DNA of 64,000 nucleotides, taken from the NCBI GenBank assembly GCA_947496605.1, contig CANMDF010000001.1:372001-436000 (forward strand), read 5' to 3'. Below, piece by piece: positions 27,975 through 39,598 of the stretch. Within the stretch, counting starts at the first letter, position 1. Every line of letters begins with the position of its first letter. The translations under genes and the position numbers were made by a program. Origin of the DNA: an uncultured Paracoccaceae bacterium (GTDB lineage Bacteria > Pseudomonadota > Alphaproteobacteria > Rhodobacterales > Rhodobacteraceae). A model generated the notes under the pieces. The model was not told the DNA's origin. It saw only the letters and a list, made by a program, of their open reading frames with translations, and made no database searches.

Positions 27975-30011
27975 TCAGCGTGATCTGCGCCGCCTGCGCC
28001 CACCTTCACCACCACCACCAGTATTGTGATTGATCTGGGGGATCGTCACGATGCTTTCCAAGATAGGGAATGGCTCGACCGCGTTGGGGATGTTTGAAGC
28101 GTTCACGAAATGCTCTTGGAAACGTGGCTCAATCGCGGTTTCGATTTTGTGGATGTTGTGGACTGTCTGTTCGATTTCGTCCCGCGCGTCGGTGTTCAGC
28201 AAAGCAATCCGCGCACCGGTCCCTGCCGCATTACCAGCGCTGGTTACTTTATCCAAAGGCGCATCAGGGATCATTCCCAGCACCATCGCGTGTTTGGGGC
28301 TGATATGCGCACCGAACGCACCTGCCAGCACAACACGGTCCACTGTATCTACGCCGAATTTGTCCATCAACAAACGTGCCCCCGAATAAAGCGCTGCCTT
28401 CGCCATTTGGATTTGCCGGATATCAGTGTTGGTCACCGTGATCTTGGGCCCGCCGTTTTCTGTGCCATCGTATAGTAGGTAGGAGTTAGTGCGCCCGTCC
28501 TGAAAACAGTTGGGTGAACCTGTTTGTTCGGCCGACCCGATTAGGCCGGGGCCGTCAACAATGCCTGCCATCCGCATTTCGGCGATGACTTCAATGATGC
28601 CCGATCCACAGATGCCCGTAATGCCCGTTTGTGCGATAGCCGCATCAAAACCGTCTTCATCTGACCAGATCTCGGACCCGATGACCTGAAACCTTGGCAG
28701 TTTGGTGGTCGGGTCGATTTCAACATGTTCAATAGCGCCGGGCGCCGCCCGTTGACCGCTTGTGATTTGTGCACCTTCAAATGCGGGTCCGGTGGGTGAC
28801 GAACAGGCCAGCACTTTTTCTTTGTTGCCCAACAGGATTTCCGCATTGGTGCCCACGTCAACGACCAAAACAAGGTCTTCGGACTTATCCGGTGCCTCAG
28901 AGAGGGCAACTGCGGCCGCATCGGCACCCACATGTCCGGCGATGCAGGGCAGCAGGTAAACACGGGATGCGGGGTGAAGGTTCAAGTCCAGTTCGGAGGC
29001 GCGCAGCGAGATAGATTCAGAGGTGGCCAAGGCAAAAGGCGCTTGTCCCAGCTCATAGGCGTCGATGCCAAGGAAAAGGTGATGCATGACCGGGTTGCAG
29101 ACAAAGACCGCGTCTACGATCAGATTGCGGTCAATTTCGGCCTCGGACGCGATTTGAACGAAGAGAGCATTCATGCCTTCGCGCACCGCTTGGGTCATTT
29201 CATCGGAACCGGTAGGGTTCATCATGCCATAACTGACACGTGACATCAGGTCTTCGCCAAAGCGGATTTGGGGGTTCATGATCCCGGAAGAGGCCACAAC
29301 CTCACCCGAGTGCAGGTCACAGAGATGAGCGGCAATCGTGGTTGACCCAAGATCAACGGCAAGCCCATAGAGAGCGCCTTCATAGAACCCCGGCCAGATA
29401 TGGATGATGCGTGGGCTGAATACTGCGTCGCCGAGATGTACGGCCACGGTGACTTTCCATGCGCCTTTGCGCAGGGCTGATTGCATCGTCTTCAGGACAG
29501 TCAGATCAGCCTCTAGGTCAGGCAGATCCCAATCGCGCCGTAGGGCCATGACCAGCCGTTCCAGATCACCAGATGGGTCGTGCATGTCAGGCTCTGCCAC
29601 CTCGACATAGTAAAGTTTTGTCGATGGCTTCATCACGATGTCACGCGCTTCGGCCCGTTTACGCACGACCTGTTTGTGGACCTGGCTTTCGGCAGGCACG
29701 TCGATGACAACGTCGCTTTGGATGGTGGCTTGGCATCCTAATCGGCGCCCTTTTTGCAGGCCGCGTTTGTCGTCATAGCGTTGTTCCACACTGTTCCATT
29801 CGGAAAGGGCGGTATCTGCGACGGTCACACCATGTTTGGAAAACTCGCCATAGGACGGGGTGATTTGGCATTTTGAACAAATGCCACGCCCGCCACAAAC
29901 GCTGTCCAAATCAACCCCCAATTGCCGTGCCGCCGTTAAGACAGGTGTCCCGACCGCAAAATGACCGCGTTTGCCGGACGGCGTGAAAATGACGAGAGGA
30001 TCGTTGGACAT
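27975..30011 (-). CDS. RamA/RACo-like corrinoid protein reductive activase (2Fe-2S + ASKHA/DUF4445)
   Basis: N-terminal ferredoxin motif [45 protein letters not shown]; Arg-rich C-terminus GGGGEGGRRRRRSR. Confidence 0.88.
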   Translation of the reverse strand: MSNDPLVIFTPSGKRGHFAVGTPVLTAARQLGVDLDSVCGGRGICSKCQITPSYGEFSKHGVTVADTALSEWNSVEQRYDDKRGLQKGRRLGCQATIQSDVVIDVPAESQVHKQVVRKRAEARDIVMKPSTKLYYVEVAEPDMHDPSGDLERLVMALRRDWDLPDLEADLTVLKTMQSALRKGAWKVTVAVHLGDAVFSPRIIHIWPGFYEGALYGLAVDLGSTTIAAHLCDLHSGEVVASSGIMNPQIRFGEDLMSRVSYGMMNPTGSDEMTQAVREGMNALFVQIASEAEIDRNLIVDAVFVCNPVMHHLFLGIDAYELGQAPFALATSESISLRASELDLNLHPASRVYLLPCIAGHVGADAAAVALSEAPDKSEDLVLVVDVGTNAEILLGNKEKVLACSSPTGPAFEGAQITSGQRAAPGAIEHVEIDPTTKLPRFQVIGSEIWSDEDGFDAAIAQTGITGICGSGIIEVIAEMRMAGIVDGPGLIGSAEQTGSPNCFQDGRTNSYLLYDGTENGGPKITVTNTDIRQIQMAKAALYSGARLLMDKFGVDTVDRVVLAGAFGAHISPKHAMVLGMIPDAPLDKVTSAGNAAGTGARIALLNTDARDEIEQTVHNIHKIETAIEPRFQEHFVNASNIPNAVEPFPILESIVTIPQINHNTGGGGEGGRRRRRSR

Positions 30012-30104
30012 GGTGTGCGCCTATTTTGCCTTCCCTCGAATGTATCTTTTGCGGGCGTCATGGGAAGGCTCATATCCGTCATAATGAATATGCACAGCGG
30101 CATC

Positions 30105-30818
30105 TTATTGCAGAACATCTGCCCCAAGCAGCCAAACCGCAAGTGGAACTGGTAACGTAGCCAAGACGACTGTCAAAATGACAAACCTTGTTTGAAAAAG
30201 GCGGCTGAACCCACCGGCCATCATAATGCCACCACCGCCGCCAAGCGCGATATTGCCGGGGGCGTTTATCACCAGCGCTAACGTAATATAGCGGTAGTCG
30301 CACAGCAAAGGGACCAACCACCGCGGTAGTTTATTGTGCATCGCATCTAGTCGATCTTCGCGGGGCGTTTCTTCTATCCGTTTGAACAATTTAGAAAGGC
30401 GATCAAGGTGCAGATCTTTGCACAGGCGTATCAGTCGTTTCAGCGGGGCGTATTGCCCGATTGAGAATGCCAACAGCAGACCCATCACTGTCGCAAGATA
30501 GACCATTGGCGCGGCATCCGCCCCTTCAAGTACAAGGATTGCGATACCGATCTCGACGCCGGGAATAAACGGGATCGCCAGCAGGATCGCATAGCCGATC
30601 AGCACAGTAACGATCAGCCCAGTCATCGCGCGGGCAGCCGCATCTGTTTCAAACAGTGCGATCTTGGCCATTAATAAATCAACGCCCAATTTGGCAAGAT
30701 AGACCGATATCAAAACGACCAGCAGTTTCCCGGCGATCCGGCCAAGATAGTGCGTTTTGCTTAGTTCTGGGTTGGTATCAATGGCCATGCCCGCAACCTT
30801 GGGCGCATTTCGGCCCAC
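30105..30818 (-). CDS. Hypothetical multi-TM membrane protein
   Basis: Several hydrophobic segments; AIPFIPGVEIG..NAPGNIALGGGGGIMMAGG loosely DedA/VTT-like. Confidence 0.65.
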   Translation of the reverse strand: MGRNAPKVAGMAIDTNPELSKTHYLGRIAGKLLVVLISVYLAKLGVDLLMAKIALFETDAAARAMTGLIVTVLIGYAILLAIPFIPGVEIGIAILVLEGADAAPMVYLATVMGLLLAFSIGQYAPLKRLIRLCKDLHLDRLSKLFKRIEETPREDRLDAMHNKLPRWLVPLLCDYRYITLALVINAPGNIALGGGGGIMMAGGFSRLFQTRFVILTVVLATLPVPLAVWLLGADVLQ

Positions 30819-30876
30819 TCACAAGTCCGGTTTTGCACCACTTAGCCCTTTCGGTCATCACATTTCCATGCGATAG

Positions 30877-32361
<1,485 letters not shown>

Positions 32362-32364
32362 GCT

Positions 32365-33522
32365 ATGACCCCCGGTGCACGCGTTGCTGCCGCAATTGCG
32401 GTGCTTGACCAAATCCAAGGCGGTGCCGCAGCTGAGCAGGCATTGACTGCATGGGCACGCGGTAGCCGCTATGCCGGATCAAAGGACCGGGCCGCGGTGC
32501 GTGACCACGTCTTTGATGTGTTGCGGGCGAAACGGTCTTTGGGTGACGGGGCAGGGCGCGACCTGATGTTGCGCTTGGCACAGCGTGAAAATTGGGATCT
32601 CGACAGTCTGTTTTCCGGTGAAGGCCACGCACCTGCAAAATTGGCTGACGAAGACAAAGCCGCGCTTGCCGGGACCAAGGATATCTCAGATGCCGCCTGT
32701 TTGGATCTTCCTGAATGGCTGTGGCCGCAATGGCAAGAAAGCCTCGGTGATCAAGCAGAGCCTGTGGCGTTGATCCAGCAAGAACGCGCCAGTGTTTTTT
32801 TGCGGGTGAACGGGCGTAATGGATCGGTGGATGCCGCGATGGCGTCACTACAGCAGCACGGCGTGGGTGTCGTGGTCCATCCTGTCGTTGAAGGCTGTTT
32901 GCGGGTCACAGAAAACCCGCGAAAGGTAAAGACGTCAGATGCTTATCTCAATGGATTGGTCGAATTGCAGGATGCAGCCTCGCAAGCCGCGGTGCGGCGT
33001 GTGCCGGTGCACAGCGGTGCGACGATTTTGGATTACTGTGCAGGTGGTGGCGGCAAGTCATTGGCTTTTGCCGATCATTTTGATGCGACCGTTACAGCGC
33101 ATGACATTGCTTCCCAACGGATGCGCGATTTGCCTGCACGTGCTGAACGGGCAGGGGTGGACATTGAAATCGTCCAGACCGCAGACCTGACAGCGCAGAA
33201 ATATGACATTGTGTTCTGTGACGCGCCTTGCAGTGGAAGCGGCACTTGGCGACGCACGCCTGATGCAAAATGGCGGTTTACGGCGGATAGGTTGAATGAA
33301 CTGGTACAATTACAGCGCGAGGTCATTTTTGGTGCTGCCAGACATGTGCGCGAAGGCGGTATGCTGATTTACGCCACTTGTTCGGTTTTGCAGAAAGAGA
33401 ATACTGACTTAGTTCAATGGTTTATAGATCAGGATGATCGCTGGCGCATTGACGCGCAAGATCAACGTCTGCCTGATTCTGACGGAGATGGGTTTTTTAC
33501 CTGCGTCCTTATGCAGCTATAA
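32365..33522 (+). CDS. RsmB/NOP family SAM-dependent RNA methyltransferase
   Basis: ILDYCAGGGGKSLAFAD; VFCDAPCSGSGTWRRTPDAKWR; MLIYATCSVLQKEN. Confidence 0.92.
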   Translation: MTPGARVAAAIAVLDQIQGGAAAEQALTAWARGSRYAGSKDRAAVRDHVFDVLRAKRSLGDGAGRDLMLRLAQRENWDLDSLFSGEGHAPAKLADEDKAALAGTKDISDAACLDLPEWLWPQWQESLGDQAEPVALIQQERASVFLRVNGRNGSVDAAMASLQQHGVGVVVHPVVEGCLRVTENPRKVKTSDAYLNGLVELQDAASQAAVRRVPVHSGATILDYCAGGGGKSLAFADHFDATVTAHDIASQRMRDLPARAERAGVDIEIVQTADLTAQKYDIVFCDAPCSGSGTWRRTPDAKWRFTADRLNELVQLQREVIFGAARHVREGGMLIYATCSVLQKENTDLVQWFIDQDDRWRIDAQDQRLPDSDGDGFFTCVLMQL

Positions 33523-33561
33523 TACAACCTTTAATTGCATCGCGAGACTTGCTAGCGTCCG

Positions 33562-33576
33562 TTAAGGGCAACTTAA
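33562..33576. promoter_or_regulatory. CtrA-type box upstream of cckA
   Basis: Perfect TTAA-GGGCAAC-TTAA (N7), 44 bp before the GTG start. Confidence 0.75.
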
Positions 33577-33620
33577 TTGATGAGCAGTTATGGTTGCCTG
33601 CGTGAAGTAAGGGGACCGCA

Positions 33621-35960
33621 GTGCCTTTCGATCAGTCGTATGAACCACAACATCGCTTTGTTCGCACAGGATTACCATCAGAGCATCGTATGCTCTCGGT
33701 TGGGTTGGTGTGTCTGGGGATTGCCTGGCTGCTGCCGATGGCATCTGTCAGTTACGGTTTTGTTGTTTGTGGGGGGATTTTTTTGTGTCTCGCAGGTTGG
33801 GGACATCTCACAACCTATCTGGCCAATCGCACAGACGTTCAGTTGCAAGAAACGGCTAAGCGATTGGTCGCCAGTGATATTGGCGCAGGATTTGTGACGA
33901 ATGGCGCAGGCCGGGTTCTCTTTGCCAACAGCAGTGCAACGGATGAATTTGGTGAAACGCAGGGGCGTGATCTGGCACAGGTGTTTGGGATCATGCTTGC
34001 AAATCCAGCCAGTGTTTTGTCCCAAATTTTATCGCAAGCCGTGCAAACCGGGACGCAAACAGAAGATATCGTCACGCGCGGCGGGCACTTTCGGTTGCGT
34101 GTGCTGATCATAAGTGATGACTGCCAGCTTTGGTCGCTAGACGATCTGAGCCAAGGGATGCGGCAGGAAAACAAGCGTAATTACCAAGACTTTCCAATGC
34201 TGACTGCGTCACATGATGGACGTGTCCTTCGGATGAATGACGGATTTCGCACATTGGTCGGGACAACACCAAACCGACTTGAAGACATCTTTGAGACGTT
34301 ACCATTGCGATCCGGGCATATGCAGACGTTGCAAGGGTTGCATCGACCGCAGGATATAATGGTGGCGGTCATTGAAGGAAGGGATGACACCTGTGATATC
34401 TATGTGCTTCCTGGCGCTGCGGCGCCGCAACTGCCGCCACAATTAGGGGCCGGTTGGGACGCGATCGAAGAACTGCCTGTGCCATTGCTGAAAATAGCCC
34501 GCGACGGCGAACTTCTGGCATCTAACCGAGAAGCGCGTCAGCTGCTCAATATCCATGAAGTGGCAGGTGGGCAGCTTTCAGATGTGTTCGATGAGCCGGG
34601 GCGACCGATCAACAATTGGCTCGCAGAAGCACTGTCCGGACAAAGTGAAAATGTTTCACAATTCCTGCATGGTCGCGGCGTGAAGCAGAACACTTTTGTG
34701 CAGGTGACGCTTAACACTGCAGGGGACGCAAATGACCCACACCTGATTGCAGTCCTGAATGATGTCACTGAACTCAGATCACTTGAAGCGCAGTTCGTTC
34801 AAAGCCAAAAGATGCAAGCAATCGGTCAACTCGCAGGGGGTGTGGCCCATGATTTTAACAACTTGCTAACCGCGATATCCGGGCACTGTGAACTTTTGCT
34901 CTGCAACCATGATGAGCACGATCAAGACTATGGTGATTTGATCCAAATCCATCAGAATACCAATCGCGCGGCCAGCCTCGTTGGTCAGCTTTTGGCATTT
35001 TCCCGCAAACAAAACCTCCAACCTGAAACGGTTGATTTACGTGATACCCTGTCTGATCTGACACATTTGCTCAACCGATTGGTGGGTGAAAAGGTGACCC
35101 TGACATTGGACCACGACAATCAGCTGGCGCAGATAAAGGCGGACAAAAGACAGCTTGAGCAGGTCTTGATGAACCTTGTGGTCAACGCGCGCGATGCAAT
35201 GCCGGGCGGCGGTGAAATACGCGTGATCACGAAGAACACAAATCTAAAGTCTGCCTTGCACCGTGACCGGGCGACGGTTCCGGCAGGGGATTACGTGTTG
35301 GTCAAAGTAATCGATGAAGGTCACGGTATTCCACAGGACAAGCTAGGTAAAATCTTTGAACCTTTCTTTACGACGAAGAAAACAGGCGAGGGCACCGGAC
35401 TTGGCCTCTCAACCGCATATGGCATCGTCAAACAGACCGGTGGCTATATTTTCGTTGATACAGAAGTTGGCGGTGGCACGACGTTTTCATTGTTTTTCCC
35501 ACGCCATCTTGCCGAGGACGTGAAAGCGCCCATCACGCAAATCGTGCCTGAAAAACGGCTAAAAACAAGCGCGGATGGTGTCGTTCTGCTGGTCGAAGAT
35601 GAGGCACCGGTTCGCGCATTTGCCACACGGGCATTGCGTTTGCGTGGTTACACTGTGCTTGAGGCTGATTGCGCGGAAGCCGCACTTGAAATGTTGTCAA
35701 ACGACGATCTGCATGTCGATATCTTTGTGACGGATGTGATTATGCCGGGTTTGGATGGCCCAACATGGGTCAGGCAAGCGCTTGAACATCGGCCCAAGAC
35801 GAAAGTCGTTTTCGTTTCTGGTTATCCCGAAGACGCATTCGATGATGGACAACCTGAGGTGATGGGTGCGGCATTCTTGCCAAAGCCATTTTCGCTTAAG
35901 GATCTGACGGATACCGTGCAAGACCAACTCCAAGCACCGCCGGAGCTGGCGAGCGCATAA
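33621..35960 (+). CDS. cckA: Hybrid sensor histidine kinase/response regulator CckA
   Basis: Two N-terminal TM, PAS-like regions, MQAIGQLAGGVAHDFNNLLTAISGHCELLL H-box, HATPase, C-terminal receiver (VLLVEDEAPVRAFATRALRLRGY..VTDVIMPGLDGP). Confidence 0.87.
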   Translation: MPFDQSYEPQHRFVRTGLPSEHRMLSVGLVCLGIAWLLPMASVSYGFVVCGGIFLCLAGWGHLTTYLANRTDVQLQETAKRLVASDIGAGFVTNGAGRVLFANSSATDEFGETQGRDLAQVFGIMLANPASVLSQILSQAVQTGTQTEDIVTRGGHFRLRVLIISDDCQLWSLDDLSQGMRQENKRNYQDFPMLTASHDGRVLRMNDGFRTLVGTTPNRLEDIFETLPLRSGHMQTLQGLHRPQDIMVAVIEGRDDTCDIYVLPGAAAPQLPPQLGAGWDAIEELPVPLLKIARDGELLASNREARQLLNIHEVAGGQLSDVFDEPGRPINNWLAEALSGQSENVSQFLHGRGVKQNTFVQVTLNTAGDANDPHLIAVLNDVTELRSLEAQFVQSQKMQAIGQLAGGVAHDFNNLLTAISGHCELLLCNHDEHDQDYGDLIQIHQNTNRAASLVGQLLAFSRKQNLQPETVDLRDTLSDLTHLLNRLVGEKVTLTLDHDNQLAQIKADKRQLEQVLMNLVVNARDAMPGGGEIRVITKNTNLKSALHRDRATVPAGDYVLVKVIDEGHGIPQDKLGKIFEPFFTTKKTGEGTGLGLSTAYGIVKQTGGYIFVDTEVGGGTTFSLFFPRHLAEDVKAPITQIVPEKRLKTSADGVVLLVEDEAPVRAFATRALRLRGYTVLEADCAEAALEMLSNDDLHVDIFVTDVIMPGLDGPTWVRQALEHRPKTKVVFVSGYPEDAFDDGQPEVMGAAFLPKPFSLKDLTDTVQDQLQAPPELASA

Positions 35961-35985
35961 TATTCTGGGCGGTTTGATTGACCCG

Positions 35986-36957
35986 TTACTGACCCAGGCT
36001 GACCAAATGTGCCGCAGACCCGGTAAGTGCTGCGTAGTCATCTTCAATCACGTGGACTGCAAAATTGCTCATAAAGCCCGCAAATCTGCCTTTGTCACGG
36101 AACGCGTCACCAAAGCCAAATTGCGTGAGATGCGGGGCAAATGCCCGTGCGACGCCGCCAGCGAGATAAACCCCTCCGAAAGGCAGTTGAATGAGGGAAA
36201 GGTTCCCACAGACGGTTCCTAGAATGCGCGTAAAGAGCTCGGCCGCTTCGGTCGCACGGACGTCACTGCCATCGGCACAGGCCTGCATAATGTCGTGTGC
36301 CGCGCATTCGCGAGGGTCGCCCGATTCTTGACCCAAGAATGCGTAAACCCGTTCCAGACCACGACCAGACAAGACATCCTCAACCGCCGGAAACCCGTGT
36401 GCGGTTGAGACGAACTGGCAAAGGCGCAGTTCTTTTTCATTGCGGATTGGCAGATTGGCATGTCCACTTTCAGACGGGGTGACAATCCGACCATGCTCAA
36501 GGTCGAAGACGGGTGCGGCATTAAAGCCAGTGCCGACGCCCACAACCAGCTTGGCGGCATTAGGCTGGCCTGCCGGCCCGGGTAGAATGGTACGAATATT
36601 TGCAGTATCGATATGGCCAAGGGCATGCCCCTGCGCCTGCAAATCGTTCAAGATGGCAACGGTTTCTGCTTTCGTCGCGCGCGCCAGCGTGTCCTTGTCA
36701 ATCGCCCAATCAAGGTTGGTCATGGTCGCACGACCGTCGCGCACCGGTCCGGCAACAGCGACACAGGCAGCAATTGGGTCAACGCTCCCTTCGTCGTCAA
36801 TGTACCGTGTCAGAACGGATTCGAGCCCCGGAAAATCTGCGTTGCGATACCGCCGGATGGTGCCCTCAACGATGCTGCGTCCGTTTGCTAGAGCAACGCG
36901 CGTATTCGTGCCGCCGATGTCAGCGACCAAAGCGTAGGTATTCTTAGGATGTCCCAT
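35986..36957 (-). CDS. glk: Glucokinase
   Basis: ALVADIGGTNTRVALANG; VGVGTGFNAAPVFD; ESGHANLPIRNEKE; LAGGVARAFAPHL. Confidence 0.95.
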   Translation of the reverse strand: MGHPKNTYALVADIGGTNTRVALANGRSIVEGTIRRYRNADFPGLESVLTRYIDDEGSVDPIAACVAVAGPVRDGRATMTNLDWAIDKDTLARATKAETVAILNDLQAQGHALGHIDTANIRTILPGPAGQPNAAKLVVGVGTGFNAAPVFDLEHGRIVTPSESGHANLPIRNEKELRLCQFVSTAHGFPAVEDVLSGRGLERVYAFLGQESGDPRECAAHDIMQACADGSDVRATEAAELFTRILGTVCGNLSLIQLPFGGVYLAGGVARAFAPHLTQFGFGDAFRDKGRFAGFMSNFAVHVIEDDYAALTGSAAHLVSLGQ

Positions 36958-38288
36958 TATGTTCCTTCAGGCGCGATGGCGGCTTTGAGCGCGTGATAAG
37001 ACGCTTTTGGTGTGCGCTTCAAGGTTTCAAAATCAACATGGATCATGCCAAAGCGTTTTTCGTACCCAAAGGCCCACTCATAGTTGTCGAGCAAAGACCA
37101 ATAGAAAAAGCCTTGCACATTTGCGCCTTCCGCGATGGCTTGCTTTGTCGATAGCATATGGTCAGAGACGAATTTCATGCGCTCCGGATCGTAAACCGCC
37201 CCATTTTCAAACGTGTCATCCCACGCCATGCCATTCTCGGTCACATAGATCGGCATATCGCCCACATAGTCTTTTGACAGACGGGTCAGGAAATTTCGCA
37301 GCCCGTCAGGATAGATTTCCCATCCCATCTGGGTCTTATCGCCGGGCCCTTCGGCGGCATCGATGTGCGGCCATACCACGGTCTCATCAGTCGTGACTTT
37401 GTGCCGCGTATAGTAGTTCACCCCCAAAAAATCGATGGGTTGGCTAATCTCTTGCATGTCATCTTGCCAGTCGGTCGGCATATGAGGATCAAGCCCTGCG
37501 AGTGCTTCGTCAGGGTAGGTGCCTTTGGCAATCGCTTCAATGAACCAACGGTTCATGATGGCGTCCCAGGTTGCAAATGCAGACCTCGCTGCGGGCGTGT
37601 CGTCTTTGGGCTCGGTGTGATCAAAGTTCAGAACGATCCCGCAGTTCTTCATGCCTTTCGCCCGCAGCCGCGTCATCGCAACACCGTGGGCCAAATTGAT
37701 GTGATGCATCGCGCGGGCGGTTGCCCGAATATCTTTCAGCCCCGGTGCATGATGCCCGATGAAATGCGACAAGTACGAGACGCACCAAGGTTCATTAATT
37801 GTTGCGATCGCGTTAACCCGATCACCGATCCGGTCGGTAATAACATCGGTGAAATCCCCGAAATACTGGCATGTATCGCGGTTCATCCAACCGCCTTGAT
37901 CGGCCAAGGCACTTGGCATTTCCCAGTGATAAAGCGTTTGAAATGGCTGTAAGCCGCGCTCTAACATTGCATCGACCAGACGGTCATAAAAATCCAAACC
38001 ATCGGGGTTTACTGTCCTCCCATCTGGCATCACCCGCGCCCAAGATGTGGAAAACCGATAGGCGTCCATGCCTGCATCTTTTAGCAGATCAAGGTCTTCG
38101 GCAAAGCGGTGGTAGTGGTCGCAGGCAATCGCACCATCTTCGGCCCGCACGACGTTGCCGGGGCCTTTGGCAAATGTATCCCAATGGGTTTGGCCGGCAC
38201 CACCAAAGCTATGCCCTTCAATTTGATATGCAGCGGTTGCAGCCCCGAATAGGAAACCATCAGGGAAATCGGATCGTTTGAAATCCAT
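36957..38288 (-). CDS. GH1 beta-glucosidase
   Basis: FPDGFLFGAATAAYQIEG; TINEPWCVSYLSHF; IYVTENGMAWDD; start MDFKRSDFPDG. Confidence 0.95.
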   Translation of the reverse strand: MDFKRSDFPDGFLFGAATAAYQIEGHSFGGAGQTHWDTFAKGPGNVVRAEDGAIACDHYHRFAEDLDLLKDAGMDAYRFSTSWARVMPDGRTVNPDGLDFYDRLVDAMLERGLQPFQTLYHWEMPSALADQGGWMNRDTCQYFGDFTDVITDRIGDRVNAIATINEPWCVSYLSHFIGHHAPGLKDIRATARAMHHINLAHGVAMTRLRAKGMKNCGIVLNFDHTEPKDDTPAARSAFATWDAIMNRWFIEAIAKGTYPDEALAGLDPHMPTDWQDDMQEISQPIDFLGVNYYTRHKVTTDETVVWPHIDAAEGPGDKTQMGWEIYPDGLRNFLTRLSKDYVGDMPIYVTENGMAWDDTFENGAVYDPERMKFVSDHMLSTKQAIAEGANVQGFFYWSLLDNYEWAFGYEKRFGMIHVDFETLKRTPKASYHALKAAIAPEGT

Positions 38289-38289
38289 G

Positions 38290-39321
38290 TTAGTCCTTTC
38301 GTGGGGCAGGGCCCGTCGATGATCCAACCATCAGCTCTGCCTCAAGCAATACGCTTTGCGGTGGTAAGTTTGGGTTCGAAATTGAATGCAAAAGCATCTC
38401 GGCAAGTTTGCGACCGGCATCGCGAACCGATGACCGCGTTGCAGTGAAAATGGGCACGTCACCACCGTTTTGCAGGTATGACAGGGCGTCGTCATGGGTC
38501 ACGACCGACACGTCTTTCCCCATCACAAGGCCCTTTTCTTCGATGGCGCGGCGCACCCCGAGGGCTGAAATCAACGACGACGAAATGATTGCTGTGGGTG
38601 CGTCATCGCCCGCCAACATATCGCGGGTGGATTGGTAGCCGAAGACCTCGGTCATTTCGCCAGAGCGCATCAACGCGGCGTCAACTGCGATGTCGTGCGC
38701 GCGAAGTGAGGCGGTATAACCTTCGCGCCGCCTGTGCGCAAAGTCCATGACCTCTAGGCCATTGATCAACGCGATCCGTCGATGCCCAAGATCAAACAGG
38801 AAATCTGTCGCCCTTTGAAATGCGCTGCGATTGTTCACGTCAAGCCACGCGTAGGGCTTGTCATATCCCGATGCGCGACCATGCACAGCGAAAGGCAGTC
38901 CAAGGTCCTGCAACAGGCCAATGCGCGGTTCATTCATGCGAGGGCCGTGCACAATAACGCCGTCAACGGCCCGGCGTGATTTCAAACCTTCGTAGATGCG
39001 GCGTTCATCGTCGTCGTCGACGATCGATAGGATCATTTCATATCCATGCCGCGAATAGGTTTCGCCGGCGCCTGCGATGAAGTCGCCAAAAATTGGGTTC
39101 ACCATCTCATGTTTGCTGGACAGTGGAATCACATGTCCGATCGCCAGAGCTTGACCAGTGGCGAGGCCTTTCGCGCGGGTCGACGGGCTATAGTTGAATG
39201 TCTTTGCGGCTTCTTCTACGCGGCGGCGTGTCGCGGGGCTGACCTCTGGATAGCCGTTCAAGGCCCTGCTTACGGTTGTTTGGCTAAGCCCCAGATTGTG
39301 TGAAAGTTCTTTAAGATTCAT
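38290..39321 (-). CDS. aglR: LacI family regulator (AglR-like)
   Basis: MNLKELSHNLGLSQTTVSRALNGYPEVSPATRRRVEEAA; divergent from aglE operon. Confidence 0.88.
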   Translation of the reverse strand: MNLKELSHNLGLSQTTVSRALNGYPEVSPATRRRVEEAAKTFNYSPSTRAKGLATGQALAIGHVIPLSSKHEMVNPIFGDFIAGAGETYSRHGYEMILSIVDDDDERRIYEGLKSRRAVDGVIVHGPRMNEPRIGLLQDLGLPFAVHGRASGYDKPYAWLDVNNRSAFQRATDFLFDLGHRRIALINGLEVMDFAHRRREGYTASLRAHDIAVDAALMRSGEMTEVFGYQSTRDMLAGDDAPTAIISSSLISALGVRRAIEEKGLVMGKDVSVVTHDDALSYLQNGGDVPIFTATRSSVRDAGRKLAEMLLHSISNPNLPPQSVLLEAELMVGSSTGPAPRKD

Positions 39322-39336
39322 GGGGCTGGCGAAAAG

Positions 39337-39352
39337 TCCAAAGCGCTATCAA
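39337..39352. promoter_or_regulatory. Operator-like half site near aglR start
   Basis: TCCAAAGCGCTATCAA; first 11 bases match 39494..39509 palindrome. Confidence 0.5.
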
Positions 39353-39493
39353 TTACAGTTTGCGCTGCATCGCAGAGACATCTTTCTGCGCACAACACTG
39401 TTTGAGTACCATGGTTTTAAGGAAATCCAAGTTCTTTTTACGTGGTGCACAGTCCTGTTGACAGATGGCCCAACTTCGCTGAGTGTGGTGAAA

Positions 39494-39509
39494 TCCAAAG
39501 CGCTTTGGA
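39494..39509. promoter_or_regulatory. Probable AglR operator
   Basis: TCCAAAGCGCTTTGGA perfect 16-bp CG-centred palindrome in aglR/aglE gap. Confidence 0.75.
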
Positions 39510-39598
39510 AAACTGATTCCATAGCGCGTAAGGGACTGACAGCACGTAAGTGCATATTAAGGGACGCGTCTAGAACGGCGCGATTGGGAGGAAATTCA

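Noticed and set aside
39296-39598. N-terminal extension of the AglE ORF
   Set aside because: Would remove the signal peptide from the N-terminus and cover the operator region; 39599 start is correct-looking.
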